In this document: positions 5,409-5,530 of the stretch, in pieces
How positions within the stretch are numbered: the first letter of the stretch is position 1
Layout of the letters: each line of letters opens with the position of its first letter
NCBI RefSeq assembly: GCF_964259225.1
Contig: NZ_CAXVKN010000101.1
Strand: one strand, 5' to 3'
Length of the DNA stretch: 5,530 bases
DNA from: Catenibacterium mitsuoka_A
GTDB taxonomy: Bacteria; Bacillota_I; Bacilli_A; Erysipelotrichales; Coprobacillaceae
Translations under genes and position numbers: made by a program
Notes under the pieces: generated by a model
Databases searched by the model: none
The model's input: only the letters and a program-made list of their open reading frames with translations
What the model was told of the DNA's origin: nothing

Positions 5409-5530
5409 AATAGCCTCGATTCTTTTTTGTTACCAAATATTAATTTTAATAATGACAATCAAAAATGTTGTCTAATAAGTTTAAGTCCTTTTATAATCAA
5501 CTACATAAATCAATATGATCTGTCATAATA
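5409..5530. other. AT-rich right edge, nothing supported
   Basis: Apart from a T-run (about 5421-5429), which may end a plus-strand transcript, and a weak GACAA/TTGTC hairpin (5454-5472), I see no gene, promoter or repeat here. Confidence 0.4.

Noticed and set aside
5273..5427. A 48-codon minus-strand frame ending near 5274 as a transposase remnant.
   Set aside because: It looks protein-like in composition but has no start and no motif I can match to a family, and it crosses an inverted repeat that forces similar peptides from both ends.

Overview
The window is AT-rich and has Firmicutes-type signals throughout: strong GGAGG-like ribosome binding sites, one TTG start, and a LevR-type PTS-domain activator. 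A low-GC Firmicute is the safe call. An Erysipelotrichia-like gut bacterium is a guess from style, not proven by the sequence.

Layout. Bases 1-388 are a tandem array with an exact 67-bp period: five full units and a diverged sixth that runs into the end of the next gene. Read on the minus strand, every unit carries a sigma-54 type -24/-12 promoter core (TGGCAC-N5-TTGC, or one base off), so six such promoters point leftward out of the window. Bases 393-3071 (minus) encode a LevR/ManR-type sigma-54 activator with HTH, AAA+, PRD, EIIA-Man-like, EIIB-like and PRD domains. Divergent from it, 3208-4431 (plus) encodes sigma-54 itself (RpoN/SigL). The short gap between them holds a perfect sigma-54 promoter facing rpoN, a 13-bp dyad that could be an activator site, and a weak promoter for the regulator. 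A bidirectional hairpin terminator (4505-4529) separates rpoN from a convergent 77-aa two-helix membrane protein (4572-4805, minus). Bases 4860-5530 have no convincing gene. They contain a promoter and a 14-bp palindrome for the small membrane protein, and further right a 191-bp element (5218-5408) closed by a long imperfect inverted repeat with several nested pairings and a locally GC-rich core.

How it works together (inference). The window looks like a self-contained sigma-54 regulatory module: the sigma factor, the only kind of activator that can open its promoters, and a set of target promoters. The activator's PTS domains would report sugar flux through phosphorylation. It would then drive rpoN from its own sigma-54 promoter (positive feedback) and drive whatever lies left of base 1 from a multiplied promoter array. 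A mannose-class PTS operon is the expected target from known LevR/ManR systems, but no PTS transporter gene is visible here.
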